Assembly: GCA_001487125.1 (NCBI GenBank)
Contig: LN913013.1
Coordinates: 992,001 to 1,056,000 of the forward strand
Direction of reading: 5' to 3'
From: Gabonibacter massiliensis
Lineage (GTDB): Bacteria; Bacteroidota; Bacteroidia; Bacteroidales; Marinifilaceae
DNA length: 64,000 nt
The notes under the pieces are model-generated. The model was not told the origin of the DNA. It ran no database searches and saw nothing but the letters and a program-made list of their open reading frames with translations. This document shows, piece after piece, positions 45,852 to 55,026 of this stretch. The translations under genes were made by a program, and so were the position numbers. Numbering within the stretch: the stretch's first letter is position 1; each line of letters opens with the position of its first letter.

Positions 45852-45955
45852 TAGAAACAGACAAAAAGACACAGTTTTTTTTCATAAGTTTGTATGTTTA
45901 GGTTAGTAGTTAGTAATTAAAAATAAGAGATCGCCCCATCGGTCTCTTATTTTTT
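45852..45955 (+). ncRNA. Candidate small RNA or attenuator leader
   Basis: From the -7 box at 45839 to the hairpin's T-run is about 104 nt with no long frame. This is the size and layout of a short non-coding RNA or of a terminated leader for the downstream ROK kinase gene. I do not recognise an Rfam family in it. Confidence 0.35.
45919..45955 (+). terminator. Intrinsic terminator hairpin 53 bp before the ROK kinase gene
   Basis: AAAAATAAGAGA and TCTCTTATTTTT form a 12-bp stem (perfect apart from a G-U at the inner end), with TCG/CGG continuing it, a CCCCAT loop and a run of Ts. It is a strong intrinsic terminator located after the promoter-like box. Confidence 0.8.
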
Positions 45956-46007
45956 TATTACTTTTAACCTCAGAAAGGAGAAACATACAACTCAAACGGA
46001 AATAACC

Positions 46008-46958
46008 ATGCAAACGAAAGTTTCACTCGGAATCGATATAGGAGGTACCAATACGGTTTTCGGTATTATTGATCAAGCGGGTAAATGTTACGCGGAAGGA
46101 ACGTTATCCACTCGCTCTTACAACAATATCCAAAACTTCATAACGGAATTGCATGCAAAGATCTTCTCTGAATTGAAATCACTGGACATTACTCCCATCG
46201 GAGTCGGTATCGGAGCTCCGAATGGCAACTACTACAACGGAACCATCGAACACGCTGCAAACCTGTACTGGAAAGGTATTATTCCGATCGTGGAACTCAT
46301 CGAGAAGCAGTTCAAATTACCTGCTGTAGTGACCAACGATGCCAAAGCTGCCGCCATTGGAGAGATGATCTATGGCGGGGCAAAAGGAATGAAAAATTTC
46401 GTGGTGGTCACCTTGGGAACGGGACTCGGAAGCGGAATCGTAATAAACGGCCAATTGGTATATGGAAATGACGGCTTAGCGGGAGAATTAGGACATACGA
46501 TTGTACATCCTCGCGGAAGAGCATGTAATTGCGGCAGGAGAGGATGCCTGGAAACATACGTATCAGCTACCGGAATAAAACGTACAGCTTGTGAATTACT
46601 CGCCACGGAAAACATCGAAAGCCAATTACGAGATATCCCCTTCCACCAATTAACAGCCAAAAAAGTATACGAAGCAGCGGAAAAAGGGGATCCTATTGCC
46701 TTAGAAGCATTCCAACATACCGGAGAAGAATTGGGTAGCGCATTAGCCAACTTAGTAGCCATTACCAGCCCGGAAGCCATATTTCTCCAAGGAGGAGTTG
46801 CCAACGCGGGAGAATGGTTATTCAAAACCACTCGAGAACAAATGGAGAAAAATTTACTTCACGTCTACAAACAAAAGGTTAAAATCCTACGTTCCTCTTT
46901 ACCGGTAAATGCTGCCATATTCGGAGCCTCTGCCTTGGCATGGAATGAATTAGGTTAG
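46008..46958 (+). CDS. ROK family sugar kinase (glucokinase-like)
   Basis: This 316-residue protein has the N-terminal phosphate motif GIDIGGTNTVFGI at 8-20, the sugar-binding VVTNDAKAAAIGE and LGTGLGSGIV regions, and the ROK zinc motif CNCGRRGCLETY near 177-188. It phosphorylates a hexose, most often glucose or N-acetylmannosamine, with ATP; the exact sugar cannot be read off. It leads a run of four plus-strand genes with short gaps (27, 15 and 41 bp). Its leader has the hairpin terminator at 45919-45955. Confidence 0.9.
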   Translation: MQTKVSLGIDIGGTNTVFGIIDQAGKCYAEGTLSTRSYNNIQNFITELHAKIFSELKSLDITPIGVGIGAPNGNYYNGTIEHAANLYWKGIIPIVELIEKQFKLPAVVTNDAKAAAIGEMIYGGAKGMKNFVVVTLGTGLGSGIVINGQLVYGNDGLAGELGHTIVHPRGRACNCGRRGCLETYVSATGIKRTACELLATENIESQLRDIPFHQLTAKKVYEAAEKGDPIALEAFQHTGEELGSALANLVAITSPEAIFLQGGVANAGEWLFKTTREQMEKNLLHVYKQKVKILRSSLPVNAAIFGASALAWNELG

Positions 46959-46985
46959 TTTTATCCATATCGTAAAACCGAAACT

Positions 46986-49094
46986 ATGAAAACAAATCTT
47001 CTATTGCTCTCTTTCCTATACTTACTAATCAGTACCAGCTGTACCAGAGAGCGCGAGATGCCCATAACCGATCTCGTTAACCCTTTTATCGGCACAAACG
47101 GACAAGGAGGTTGTTTTCCCGGCGCAGCCTACCCTTTTGGAATGATACAACTCGGTCCGAACACCGTCAATACTTCCGGAGAACCAGGATACACGTATAA
47201 GGATTCCGTTATATCCGCGTTTTCTTTTATTCATCCGGGAAACCTGACAATGGAAAAACACCCCGGTATAAAGATCCTCCCCACGGTCCAAAAGCCACAT
47301 TCGGGAGAAAATGCCATGCATTTCATTCGCTCCTGTTATGCAGGTTTCTCTCATCGGGACGAACAGGCAGAACCCGGCTATTATAGTGTCACGTTTAAAA
47401 ACGGGATTAAAACGGAATCTTCCGTTACAGAACGGTGCGGCATACAATATTACCAGTTTCCAACGGCTGCCAATTACGGATTGGTGTTGGACATGATAAC
47501 TCCCCATGAAGAAGAAGGCTCACAAGAAACATCCATTAAAAAAGTAGACAACAGAAGTATTCAGGGATACCGGAAATACATAAAGGACAACCAGACCAGG
47601 CGCATCTACTTTTTCATTCAATTTTCACAAGATGTAAACGTGTGGGCCGGCAACGATTCGCTACGGCCTCTTGCCAACGGGAAAAGGATTACCCTCCCCC
47701 AAAGTTACGCCTGGATAGACTTCGGACAAATCACCAATAAAATCATCGCTAAAATCAGTATCTCTTCCGCCAATAGCGACGGGGCTATTGCAAATTTGAA
47801 TAAAGAAATACCCCACTGGAGTTTCGATAAAGTAAAGAGAGACGCCAAGCAACAATGGAGAAGAACGCTTTCCAGAATAAGAATAAAAACGGATAGTTCC
47901 GAAACGGCTAAAATATTTTATACAGCCTTATATCACGCTTATTTAACCCCATCCGTCTACTCTGACGTACACGGAAATTACACGGGAGTAGACGGAGAAG
48001 TACACTCCGTAGGGAAAGGGATTCAATATAAATTAGCTCCGTTACAATATACTTGCTGGACTCAATACCCGCTATTAACCATTACCCAGCGGGAAAAGGC
48101 AAACGAAATCATTCAATCTTTACTGATCCATTACGATCAAACCGGCATTCTTCCCCGCGGGATCATCCCGCAACGAGCTATCGGCAATCCGGCCATATCC
48201 GTTATCACGGGAAGCTACCTGAAGGGAATCCGCAATTTCGACATAGAAAAAGCCTACGAAGCCATCAAAGCCACGTTAACCAATCCGTCACCGGAAATCA
48301 ACGCGTTACGTCGGTACCACTTTATTCCCGGCGAGCTGACGGAACATTCCGTTTTGAAAAGTCTGACCCACGCCTATGACAACTGGTGTGCCGCACAAAT
48401 GGCAAAAGCATTAAACAAAGAGGACGATTACCTCTTTTTTATACAATCCTCCCGAAATTACGAACAACTATTCGACACGGCAACGGGGTGGGTTGAAGAA
48501 AAAGACAAACAGTGCCGGTTCAAACAAACCGACGACTCTCGGAAAAACACGTGGTTTATTCCTCACGAAATCGAACGGCTCATTAATATTCAAGGAGGAA
48601 AACAGTTTTTTATCTCCAGGTTAGACAGTCTATATGCCTCAATAGACAGTACCCTGTATTACGAACAGGCTTACGGTCCGTTACAGCACACACCCTATCT
48701 GTTCAGTTATGCCGGAGTCCCGACAAAGACACAATACCACGTCAGCCAAATCAGAAAACTTTACTCCGATACTCCAGAAGGACTGCCGGGAAACGACAAT
48801 TACGGTCAATTATCTACCTGGTATGTTTTCTCAGCCATCGGCTTTTATCCGGTAAATCCCTGCGACGGCAAATATCGATTAGGCACACCTTTATTTAAAA
48901 AGGTTATTTTAAAACTGGGCCAAGACAGACGTTTTATTATCAAGGCCAATAAAGAAAACGATCAATACATATATGTAAAAAAGATATTATTGAACGGAGA
49001 TCCTTTAAAACGTCCCTGGATCACACACGAAGAAATCCTTCGCGGAGGTGAATTGGAATTCATACTGACGGATCAACCTACCACAAACTTATAA
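46986..49094 (+). CDS. GH92-like lipoprotein, catalytic motifs altered
   Basis: This 702-residue protein has a lipobox at Cys19 (ISTSC) and the GH92 fold: NPFIGTNGQGGCFPGAAYPFGMI near the start and GLPGNDNYGQLSTWYVFSAIGFYPV near the end. GH92 enzymes are calcium-dependent exo-mannosidases. Key motifs differ here: the usual EGNxWQY with the general-acid Glu reads DDSRKNT before WFIPHE; GNDDxG reads GNDNYG; TLEYAYDDW reads SLTHAYDNW; and the FSHTHLSG-type segment reads FSFIHPGN. It may be inactive or changed in specificity. It follows the ROK kinase by 27 bp. Confidence 0.8.
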   Translation: MKTNLLLLSFLYLLISTSCTREREMPITDLVNPFIGTNGQGGCFPGAAYPFGMIQLGPNTVNTSGEPGYTYKDSVISAFSFIHPGNLTMEKHPGIKILPTVQKPHSGENAMHFIRSCYAGFSHRDEQAEPGYYSVTFKNGIKTESSVTERCGIQYYQFPTAANYGLVLDMITPHEEEGSQETSIKKVDNRSIQGYRKYIKDNQTRRIYFFIQFSQDVNVWAGNDSLRPLANGKRITLPQSYAWIDFGQITNKIIAKISISSANSDGAIANLNKEIPHWSFDKVKRDAKQQWRRTLSRIRIKTDSSETAKIFYTALYHAYLTPSVYSDVHGNYTGVDGEVHSVGKGIQYKLAPLQYTCWTQYPLLTITQREKANEIIQSLLIHYDQTGILPRGIIPQRAIGNPAISVITGSYLKGIRNFDIEKAYEAIKATLTNPSPEINALRRYHFIPGELTEHSVLKSLTHAYDNWCAAQMAKALNKEDDYLFFIQSSRNYEQLFDTATGWVEEKDKQCRFKQTDDSRKNTWFIPHEIERLINIQGGKQFFISRLDSLYASIDSTLYYEQAYGPLQHTPYLFSYAGVPTKTQYHVSQIRKLYSDTPEGLPGNDNYGQLSTWYVFSAIGFYPVNPCDGKYRLGTPLFKKVILKLGQDRRFIIKANKENDQYIYVKKILLNGDPLKRPWITHEEILRGGELEFILTDQPTTNL

Positions 49095-49109
49095 ACACAA
49101 AGATTTATC

Positions 49110-49838
49110 ATGAAACGCATTGGCGTCATATTGGCCGGAGGTTCCGGATTAAGACTGGGGAATGATATTCCGAAACAATTTTTAGAAATCGCCGGAAAGA
49201 GCGTATTGGCACACACGCTTTCCGTCTTTCAAACACATCCCGATATAGACGAAATCATCATCGTTATTCACAAAGATTTTATCACGCAAGCCCAGCATAT
49301 CGTAGATGCGGAAAAGTTTCACAAGGTAAAAAAAATCGTACCGGGCGGCAGGGAACGCTATCACTCCACTCTGGCAGCCTTAAGTTCCTACACCGACGAA
49401 AACGTGCTCTTTATCATTCATGACGCCGTTCGCTTGTTAGTCTCTCATTCCATCATTCATCGTATTGTCGAAAACCTCAATACCCATGAAGCGTGTACTA
49501 CGGCCGTACCGGCAACTGACACCATCATACAGAGCGATTCGACCGGGCGGTTTATCGCTGCCATACCCCGACGTCAGACTTTGTTCCACGTTCAAACTCC
49601 CCAAGGATTTCATTCAACCATTCTAAAAAAAGCATACCAATTGGCACAAAACGATCCCCAATTCACCTGTACCGACGATTGTAGCGTGATACGTCGCTAT
49701 TTTCCCGACGTTCCGATTAAGATAGTGGAAGGAGAACCTTCCAACATCAAACTAACCTATAAAGAAGATATCCCGGTAATAGAAAAACTTCTTTTGACAA
49801 GAAATAACACAGATCACAAAGATTATATCGATTTTTAA
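49110..49838 (+). CDS. ispD: 2-C-methyl-D-erythritol 4-phosphate cytidylyltransferase, IspD family
   Basis: This 242-residue protein has the cytidylyltransferase loop ILAGGSGLRLGNDIPKQFLEIAGKSVLAHTL at the N-terminus, IIHDAVRLLVS near 105, RRQTLFHVQTPQGFH near 150, and TDDCSVI near 185. IspD makes CDP-methylerythritol in the MEP isoprenoid route; the closely related TarI makes CDP-ribitol. The sequence fits IspD better overall, but the surrounding envelope genes mean TarI-type activity is not excluded. It follows GH92 by 15 bp. Confidence 0.82.
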   Translation: MKRIGVILAGGSGLRLGNDIPKQFLEIAGKSVLAHTLSVFQTHPDIDEIIIVIHKDFITQAQHIVDAEKFHKVKKIVPGGRERYHSTLAALSSYTDENVLFIIHDAVRLLVSHSIIHRIVENLNTHEACTTAVPATDTIIQSDSTGRFIAAIPRRQTLFHVQTPQGFHSTILKKAYQLAQNDPQFTCTDDCSVIRRYFPDVPIKIVEGEPSNIKLTYKEDIPVIEKLLLTRNNTDHKDYIDF

Positions 49839-49840
49839 AT

Positions 49841-49848
49841 ACCTTTGT
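49841..49848 (+). promoter_or_regulatory. Possible -7 box (TACCTTTG) for the Wzi-type gene
   Basis: Matches TAnnTTTG just after the ispD stop and 32 bp before the next start. No partner box. Confidence 0.3.
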
Positions 49849-49879
49849 GTGTTGTATTGTGTATAATTGAACTTGTTAA

Positions 49880-51301
49880 ATGAAAATAGTAATTATCTTA
49901 TTAGGGATATTTTTACTTCCGGGTGTCATGTGTGCTCAAAAAAGAAGTATGGAATATAAGACCTCCCTTACCGGTTTTATCTCGTCGGAAAACGAATTAC
50001 CTTTTTGGATGATCTCCAACCGTCACGGTCTTATTCCCAACGGCAAAGGCGGCTTGTTGGAAGCCGGCATTTTCTCGGATTTCAACCATAAACATAAAAT
50101 ACAATTCGCTTATGGTTTTTCCGGGGCGGCCCATCTCTCCCAGGCAGAAAACAACCTATTGATCGACCAACTTTACGTTAGTGCCAAATGGAAAAAATTT
50201 CGGTTGGACCTGGGAATGATCCACCCGGAAGAAGAGTATAACGGAACTTCTTCCACCAACGGTAATTTCGTCCGTTCCGGCAATTCCAGGACCATGCCGG
50301 GTTATAACCTTAGCAGCGACTACATCTCCGTTGGGGATTTTTTTGCCTTTAAATTCAATTGGGCCGATTATCAGATGATCGATGACCGCTATGTAAAAGA
50401 TACCCGTTTGCACAACAAGTCCCTATTTGTAAAATTCACGATTCACCGACGGATCGAACTTATCATGGGTCTGGAACATTGGGCTCAATGGGGAGGAAAA
50501 TCTCCGGTATACGGGAAACAACCCTCTTCGTTCAAAGATTATTTGCGAATCGTCGCCGCCAAGGAAGGAGGCTCGGATGCCAGCCAAAGCGATATGATCA
50601 ACGCTTTGGGAAATCACCTGGGAAGAGAACATTTACGCATCAATTACATAGGAGACAATTACACCCTGACGTTCTATCACGACATCCCGTTTGAAGACGG
50701 ATCGGGCACCGATTTTCGTTCTTTTCCGGACGGAACTTATAATTTCTATTACGGAGCCAAAAATAAAGAGCAATGGATCAGCGATATTACGTATGAATTC
50801 TATTATACCAAATACCAATCCGGTTCCCGTCACGACCGGCCAGCGACACCAGAAGAGATGGAGCATCAAGATCCGAACAGCCCCACGTACGGTAAAAAAA
50901 TATTAGGAGGCTGCGACGATTATTTCAATAACGGCGAATACCGGAGCGGTTGGACCCTGTATCAACGCACCATCGGTTCCCCCTTTATGTTATCCGACAT
51001 GGCAAAAGGAGGTTTAGGAATATACAATAACCGGATTATAGCTCACTATATAGGAATAAAAGGAAAGGCTTTCCGGGAAGTTCCTTACAAGGCTATGCTA
51101 TCCTATTCCATCAACTACGGAACTTATTCAAAAAAATTCGAGGGTTCTCACCGTCAATTCTCTTTCGGATTGGAAGCCAGATTGCCCTTACGGCATTTGC
51201 CCGTAAATATCGACACGGGTATCTACGGAGATTTTGGAAAAGTATTCAAAAATAACATCGGGCTTACCGTTAGAATAAGCAGAAAAGGATTTATTAAGTA
51301 A
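49880..51301 (+). CDS. Wzi-type capsule-assembly outer-membrane protein
   Basis: This 473-residue protein has a signal peptide (about 1-19, ending VMCA-Q) and many short amphipathic beta strands ending in a C-terminal hydrophobic strand (GLTVRISRKGFIK), consistent with an outer-membrane barrel. The segment LPFWMISNRHGLIPN and SGNSRTMPGYNLSSDYI match the capsule-assembly Wzi family of Bacteroidota. Wzi helps tether capsule or exopolysaccharide. Its 3' end overlaps the convergent GT9 gene by 8 bp. Confidence 0.85.
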   Translation: MKIVIILLGIFLLPGVMCAQKRSMEYKTSLTGFISSENELPFWMISNRHGLIPNGKGGLLEAGIFSDFNHKHKIQFAYGFSGAAHLSQAENNLLIDQLYVSAKWKKFRLDLGMIHPEEEYNGTSSTNGNFVRSGNSRTMPGYNLSSDYISVGDFFAFKFNWADYQMIDDRYVKDTRLHNKSLFVKFTIHRRIELIMGLEHWAQWGGKSPVYGKQPSSFKDYLRIVAAKEGGSDASQSDMINALGNHLGREHLRINYIGDNYTLTFYHDIPFEDGSGTDFRSFPDGTYNFYYGAKNKEQWISDITYEFYYTKYQSGSRHDRPATPEEMEHQDPNSPTYGKKILGGCDDYFNNGEYRSGWTLYQRTIGSPFMLSDMAKGGLGIYNNRIIAHYIGIKGKAFREVPYKAMLSYSINYGTYSKKFEGSHRQFSFGLEARLPLRHLPVNIDTGIYGDFGKVFKNNIGLTVRISRKGFIK

Positions 51302-52352
51302 TACCGGATTTCGAAGCCAAAAATTTATCGAGCATAGGCCGTAATCTCGCCCACACCTCCTTGACGGTAATCCGCTCGAAACGTTCTCTGTCCGTCAGGC
51401 TCTGCCAATTGTCCGGAGGAATTACATCCCGGGGACTAATTCCCTGGTAACGTTCACTCGGATTAGGCAACCATTTCGTCTTATCCACCCAAGGCGGATA
51501 AATAGCAAAGCCAGGAATGTTCAAGGCCTGAGCGATATGCCGGGGTCCGCCCTCATTACCAAAAAAGAAGTCTGCCTGCAAACACATGGCACCCAACTTT
51601 CTTATGGAATCGGCTTCAATATGAATAAAAAGGTGCTCGTCTTCTCCCATCTCCCGAAAGAGCCGAAAAGCAGCCTCCTTTTCCCGCTCGTTGTAATTGA
51701 ATATCAATTGGGCGTCATAAGTTTCAATGATCAGTCTCAACACTTTTTTCATTCTCTCCATACTCCATGCTTTTCCTTTTACCCGGGTAAAAGGAGTACA
51801 TACAATTACCGGCTTGGAAAAATCAATTCCTTCCCGCTCCATAAAAGAATGAAAATCCCGGTTCTCTTCCGAAGTAATGCATAGTCGAAAATCAGACACG
51901 TATTCCAACGGTCTTAACTGTTCCAACGGCTTCAACAATAACAAATTTCGCGAGACCTCATCTAAAGTATCGTCTTTTTGATTGGCGATCCGGTAATTAT
52001 GACCGATGAAAGAATAACTCTTCCGAGTCCCGATACGGTATTTTGTTTTAAAAGAAAACCAGGAGAAACACAAAGAAGTAAAAGTGGTACGGGTATCTAT
52101 AATCGCATCGTACTTCTCTTTCCGCATCAATCGCCAAACACGTTTTAAATAACTCCCGACACTATCCTTCGCCGGAAAAGAGATCACTTTATCAATATCG
52201 GGATGATACTCGAATAAGGTATTTATCGGATCATGCAAGAGATAATGCACCTCCGCCTCCGGAAAGTTTTTACGAATAGTACTGCAAAGCACGGTTGACA
52301 ATACGGCATCTCCAATCCGACGAAAACGAATAATTAAAACCTTTTTAATCAT
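51294..52352 (-). CDS. Family 9 (heptosyltransferase-like) glycosyltransferase
   Basis: This 352-residue GT-B protein has the GT9 N-terminus KVLIIRFRRIGDAVLSTVLCSTIRKNFPEA, the mid region VIVCTPFTRVKGKAWSMERM, and the nucleotide-binding DFFFGNEGGPRHIAQALNIPGFAIY. GT9 enzymes add heptose or related sugars to LPS inner core. It overlaps the upstream DUF4254 gene by 8 bp, so the two are coupled. The neighbouring Kdo-kinase-like and cytidylyltransferase genes support an LPS-core role. Confidence 0.9.
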   Translation of the reverse strand: MIKKVLIIRFRRIGDAVLSTVLCSTIRKNFPEAEVHYLLHDPINTLFEYHPDIDKVISFPAKDSVGSYLKRVWRLMRKEKYDAIIDTRTTFTSLCFSWFSFKTKYRIGTRKSYSFIGHNYRIANQKDDTLDEVSRNLLLLKPLEQLRPLEYVSDFRLCITSEENRDFHSFMEREGIDFSKPVIVCTPFTRVKGKAWSMERMKKVLRLIIETYDAQLIFNYNEREKEAAFRLFREMGEDEHLFIHIEADSIRKLGAMCLQADFFFGNEGGPRHIAQALNIPGFAIYPPWVDKTKWLPNPSERYQGISPRDVIPPDNWQSLTDRERFERITVKEVWARLRPMLDKFLASKSGIT

Positions 52353-52962
52353 CCACCTCCATCTTTTTATACAATACGGGATTCAGCATCGGATCGTTAT
52401 ACATCTTCATCTGCCTGTAAACCTTCATATATTTTCTACCCGATTCGATATCCGCCAATAATTGGTCAATCGCCACAATCAAATCCTGACGCTGGCACTT
52501 TAACACATCCAATTTAAACCTACATCTCTCTACATGGACAGAAGATACATCTCTTCTCTCCACTTCCTGTTCCATGTGATAAATTTTAAGAGCCAAAATA
52601 GAGAGACGATCCAATGCCCACGCGGGACTTTCCGTATTCAACACAGCATCCGGTCCGGTCTTTACGTCTTTATATTTCGCTAAAAACCAATCATCGATTT
52701 TTTCAACAATATCCGTACGAATCTGATTCAACACATCTATCCGACGTTTTATTCTCAACGCTTCCTCCGGAACAATATCCGGATCCCGAATAATATCTTC
52801 CAGATGCCATTGTATCGCATCCGTCCAATTTTTTACATACAAATGATAAGCAATATTCTTTTCATCGTACGGGTTGACTACTTTCGCTTCAACCTCACCT
52901 ACAAGATGATAAGCATGTGTTGCCTCATCAAAAATCCTATAACTCCATTCTGTAAACGACAT
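52345..52962 (-). CDS. DUF4254 family protein
   Basis: This 205-residue helical protein matches DUF4254: it begins SFTEWSYRIFDEAT and contains WHLEDIIRDP, RRIDVLNQIRTDIVEKIDDW, SPAWALDRLSILALKIYHM and the C-terminal MYNDPMLNPVLYK. Function is unknown, but members commonly sit next to a GT9 gene in Bacteroidota LPS clusters, as here. It starts 261 bp from the divergent operon of the PLP enzyme. Confidence 0.9.
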   Translation of the reverse strand: MSFTEWSYRIFDEATHAYHLVGEVEAKVVNPYDEKNIAYHLYVKNWTDAIQWHLEDIIRDPDIVPEEALRIKRRIDVLNQIRTDIVEKIDDWFLAKYKDVKTGPDAVLNTESPAWALDRLSILALKIYHMEQEVERRDVSSVHVERCRFKLDVLKCQRQDLIVAIDQLLADIESGRKYMKVYRQMKMYNDPMLNPVLYKKMEVDD

Positions 52963-53115
52963 CTACACTACGAATCTGACAGATTATACATTAGATAACA
53001 AAATTATAATTTCATTCCATAATACGGGCACACCTGAATGTTAACATTTATTATTTATGCCAAATACACCCCCGTTTCGGTTACGCATTCTCTATGCCGA
53101 AAGAGAGCGGTTATT

Positions 53116-53147
53116 TTGGCGTATTAAATTATTTCATGTAGTTTTGC
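53116..53147 (+). promoter_or_regulatory. Promoter of the PLP enzyme / cytidylyltransferase / transferase operon
   Basis: TTTG at 53116-53119, a 20-nt spacer and TAGTTTTG at 53140-53147 match both consensus boxes. Predicted leader to the ATG at 53223 is about 70 nt. Confidence 0.65.
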
Positions 53148-53222
53148 ATATCATTAATAAACGCTTTTTTCATTTTAAAGCAACTATTTATTTGAATGTT
53201 TTGGAAACCATATAAAATAACC

Positions 53223-54281
53223 ATGGAAAATAAGATAACTTACCTCGACCGCAATGAATACAACTACGGTCCTGCACCTGAAATCGGAGAAGTACTAAAG
53301 AATTTCGATCCCAATAAATTATGTTTTTACACCCGTATTTACGATGAAGGGAAAAAAAGTATATTATCGGATTATATCTCCACACTCTACGGTGTTCCCG
53401 AGAAACAAGTCATTTTAGGATACGGCGGAGAAGACATTTTAAAACAAGTGGTACATTGTTTTTTAGCAGGAGGTCCCAAAACTAAAACATTACTCATACC
53501 CAAATTTTCCTGGTGGTATTATAAGTCTATTGCTGACGAAGTAAACGGACGTACCATATTCTATCCTCTATACGAAGAGGGCGATACCTTTAAATACGAT
53601 ATCGAAGGAATGCAAAAAATCACCGAACAGGAAAAACCGGAAATGATCTTAATTGCATCCCCGAATAATCCGACCGGGAACTCCCTATCGGAAAGCGAGT
53701 TGGATAGGATACTATCTTTTATCGATAAGGATACGGTCGTTGTTATCGACGAAGCTTACGCTTCATTCGCTAATAAAGATACCAGTTACATCAAACCTTT
53801 AATAGAAAAATACCCCAACCTCTTAATCGTCAGAACACTTTCCAAATTTTACGGACTGCCCGGACTGCGATTAGGTTTTGCCTTCATGGGTAGTAACCTG
53901 ACTCCGTTCCTGAATTACAGTACCAAATATTTAGGTTACAACCGAATCTCCGAAGAGATCGGAATTGCCGTATTTAAAGCCAGTGATTACTATCAACGCA
54001 TAGCGGACTTAATGGCAGAAGATCGAGTAACCTACAGAAAAGAGTTAGGAGTATTGGATGGTTTCAAAGTGTACCGATCCGATGCCAATTTCATCCTCGT
54101 AAAATATCCGATCGCCATGAAATCCGAACTTCAGAAAGCATTAAAAGAAAAAGGGCTGATCGTGAAATTTATGAACGAGGAAAACATCAATACTCACATG
54201 CGGATTACCCTCGGGACCCAAAAACAAAACCGTTTGGTTATCGATACGATAAAAGAAGTAGCAAAGAATTTCAAACCGTAA
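53223..54281 (+). CDS. HisC/CobD-like PLP-dependent aminotransferase-fold enzyme
   Basis: This 352-residue fold-type I PLP enzyme has GYGGEDILKQ near 66, SPNNPTGN near 146, the PLP aspartate in VVIDEAYASFA near 176, and the PLP lysine Lys208 in TLSKFYGLPGLRLGF. The stretch KFYGLPGLRLG resembles CobD (threonine-phosphate decarboxylase: KFYALPGLRLG) more than HisC (KAFGLAGLRxG). No his genes are near. The next gene is a LicC-type cytidylyltransferase, so a Ser-phosphate or Thr-phosphate decarboxylase making an aminoalcohol phosphate is possible; an aminotransferase remains the alternative. Start chosen at 53223. Confidence 0.8.
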   Translation: MENKITYLDRNEYNYGPAPEIGEVLKNFDPNKLCFYTRIYDEGKKSILSDYISTLYGVPEKQVILGYGGEDILKQVVHCFLAGGPKTKTLLIPKFSWWYYKSIADEVNGRTIFYPLYEEGDTFKYDIEGMQKITEQEKPEMILIASPNNPTGNSLSESELDRILSFIDKDTVVVIDEAYASFANKDTSYIKPLIEKYPNLLIVRTLSKFYGLPGLRLGFAFMGSNLTPFLNYSTKYLGYNRISEEIGIAVFKASDYYQRIADLMAEDRVTYRKELGVLDGFKVYRSDANFILVKYPIAMKSELQKALKEKGLIVKFMNEENINTHMRITLGTQKQNRLVIDTIKEVAKNFKP

Positions 54282-54291
54282 ATTCATTTTT

Positions 54292-55026
54292 ATGAAAGCT
54301 GTCATTCTTGCTGCCGGTATAGCTTCCCGCTTACGTCCGCTTACAGACGATAAACCCAAATGCTTATTGAAGATCGGTGATCGCTGTCTGTTGGAACGGG
54401 CTATCGACGGATTACTTTTGCATCAGGTAGATGAAATTATCATTGTCACCGGTTATTTAAAAGAGTTGATCGAGGCATTTGTAAAAACGACCTATCCGAA
54501 CTTATCGGTTCGATTCATTTACAACGAGAGATACGCGAGTACCAACAACATCTATTCCTTATGGTTAGCCTTGCCGGCAGTTCTTCGCGAGAACGAATTT
54601 CTATTACTCGATAGCGACATCCTCTATGACCCAGAAATGATCCGGCTATTGCAGGAATCCCCTCACGAGAATTGCCTGGCTTTAAACGCTCATCATCTTG
54701 GAGAAGAAGAGATTAAAGTGATTACCAACGAGAAGGATCAAATCATAGAGATCAGCAAAACCTGTTCTATCGAGAAAGCAATCGGAGAATCCATCGGGAT
54801 AGAGAAAATCTCCAACTCCTATCTTACGGCTCTTTACCACGAGCTATCTCAAATGATTACGGTAGAAAAACTGGATAACATTTTTTATGAACGGGCTTTT
54901 GAAAGGTTGATTCCCAAAGGACATTATTTCTATCCCGTCGACACCAGCGATTATTTTTCCATGGAACTGGATACGGTAGAAGATTTTCAGCATGCAGTAA
55001 AACAAATACCCCAACACCTATTATAA
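54292..55026 (+). CDS. LicC/PntC-type CTP:phosphoaminoalcohol cytidylyltransferase
   Basis: This 244-residue nucleotidyltransferase has AVILAAGIASRLRPLTDDKPKCLL at 3-26, with the catalytic Arg and Lys, YASTNNIYSLWLA at 81-93 (the pattern of phosphocholine and aminoethylphosphonate cytidylyltransferases), the metal aspartates LLLDSDI near 105, and GESIGIEKI near 164. Known members activate phosphocholine, phosphoethanolamine-like compounds or 2-aminoethylphosphonate with CTP. It overlaps the next gene by 1 bp and follows the PLP enzyme by 10 bp, so the three act together. Substrate is inferred. Confidence 0.85.
   Translation: MKAVILAAGIASRLRPLTDDKPKCLLKIGDRCLLERAIDGLLLHQVDEIIIVTGYLKELIEAFVKTTYPNLSVRFIYNERYASTNNIYSLWLALPAVLRENEFLLLDSDILYDPEMIRLLQESPHENCLALNAHHLGEEEIKVITNEKDQIIEISKTCSIEKAIGESIGIEKISNSYLTALYHELSQMITVEKLDNIFYERAFERLIPKGHYFYPVDTSDYFSMELDTVEDFQHAVKQIPQHLL

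Noticed and set aside
53223-54281. Histidinol-phosphate aminotransferase of histidine synthesis
   Set aside because: No his genes nearby, tight coupling to a LicC-type cytidylyltransferase, and an active-site stretch closer to CobD. A HisC side activity is not excluded.
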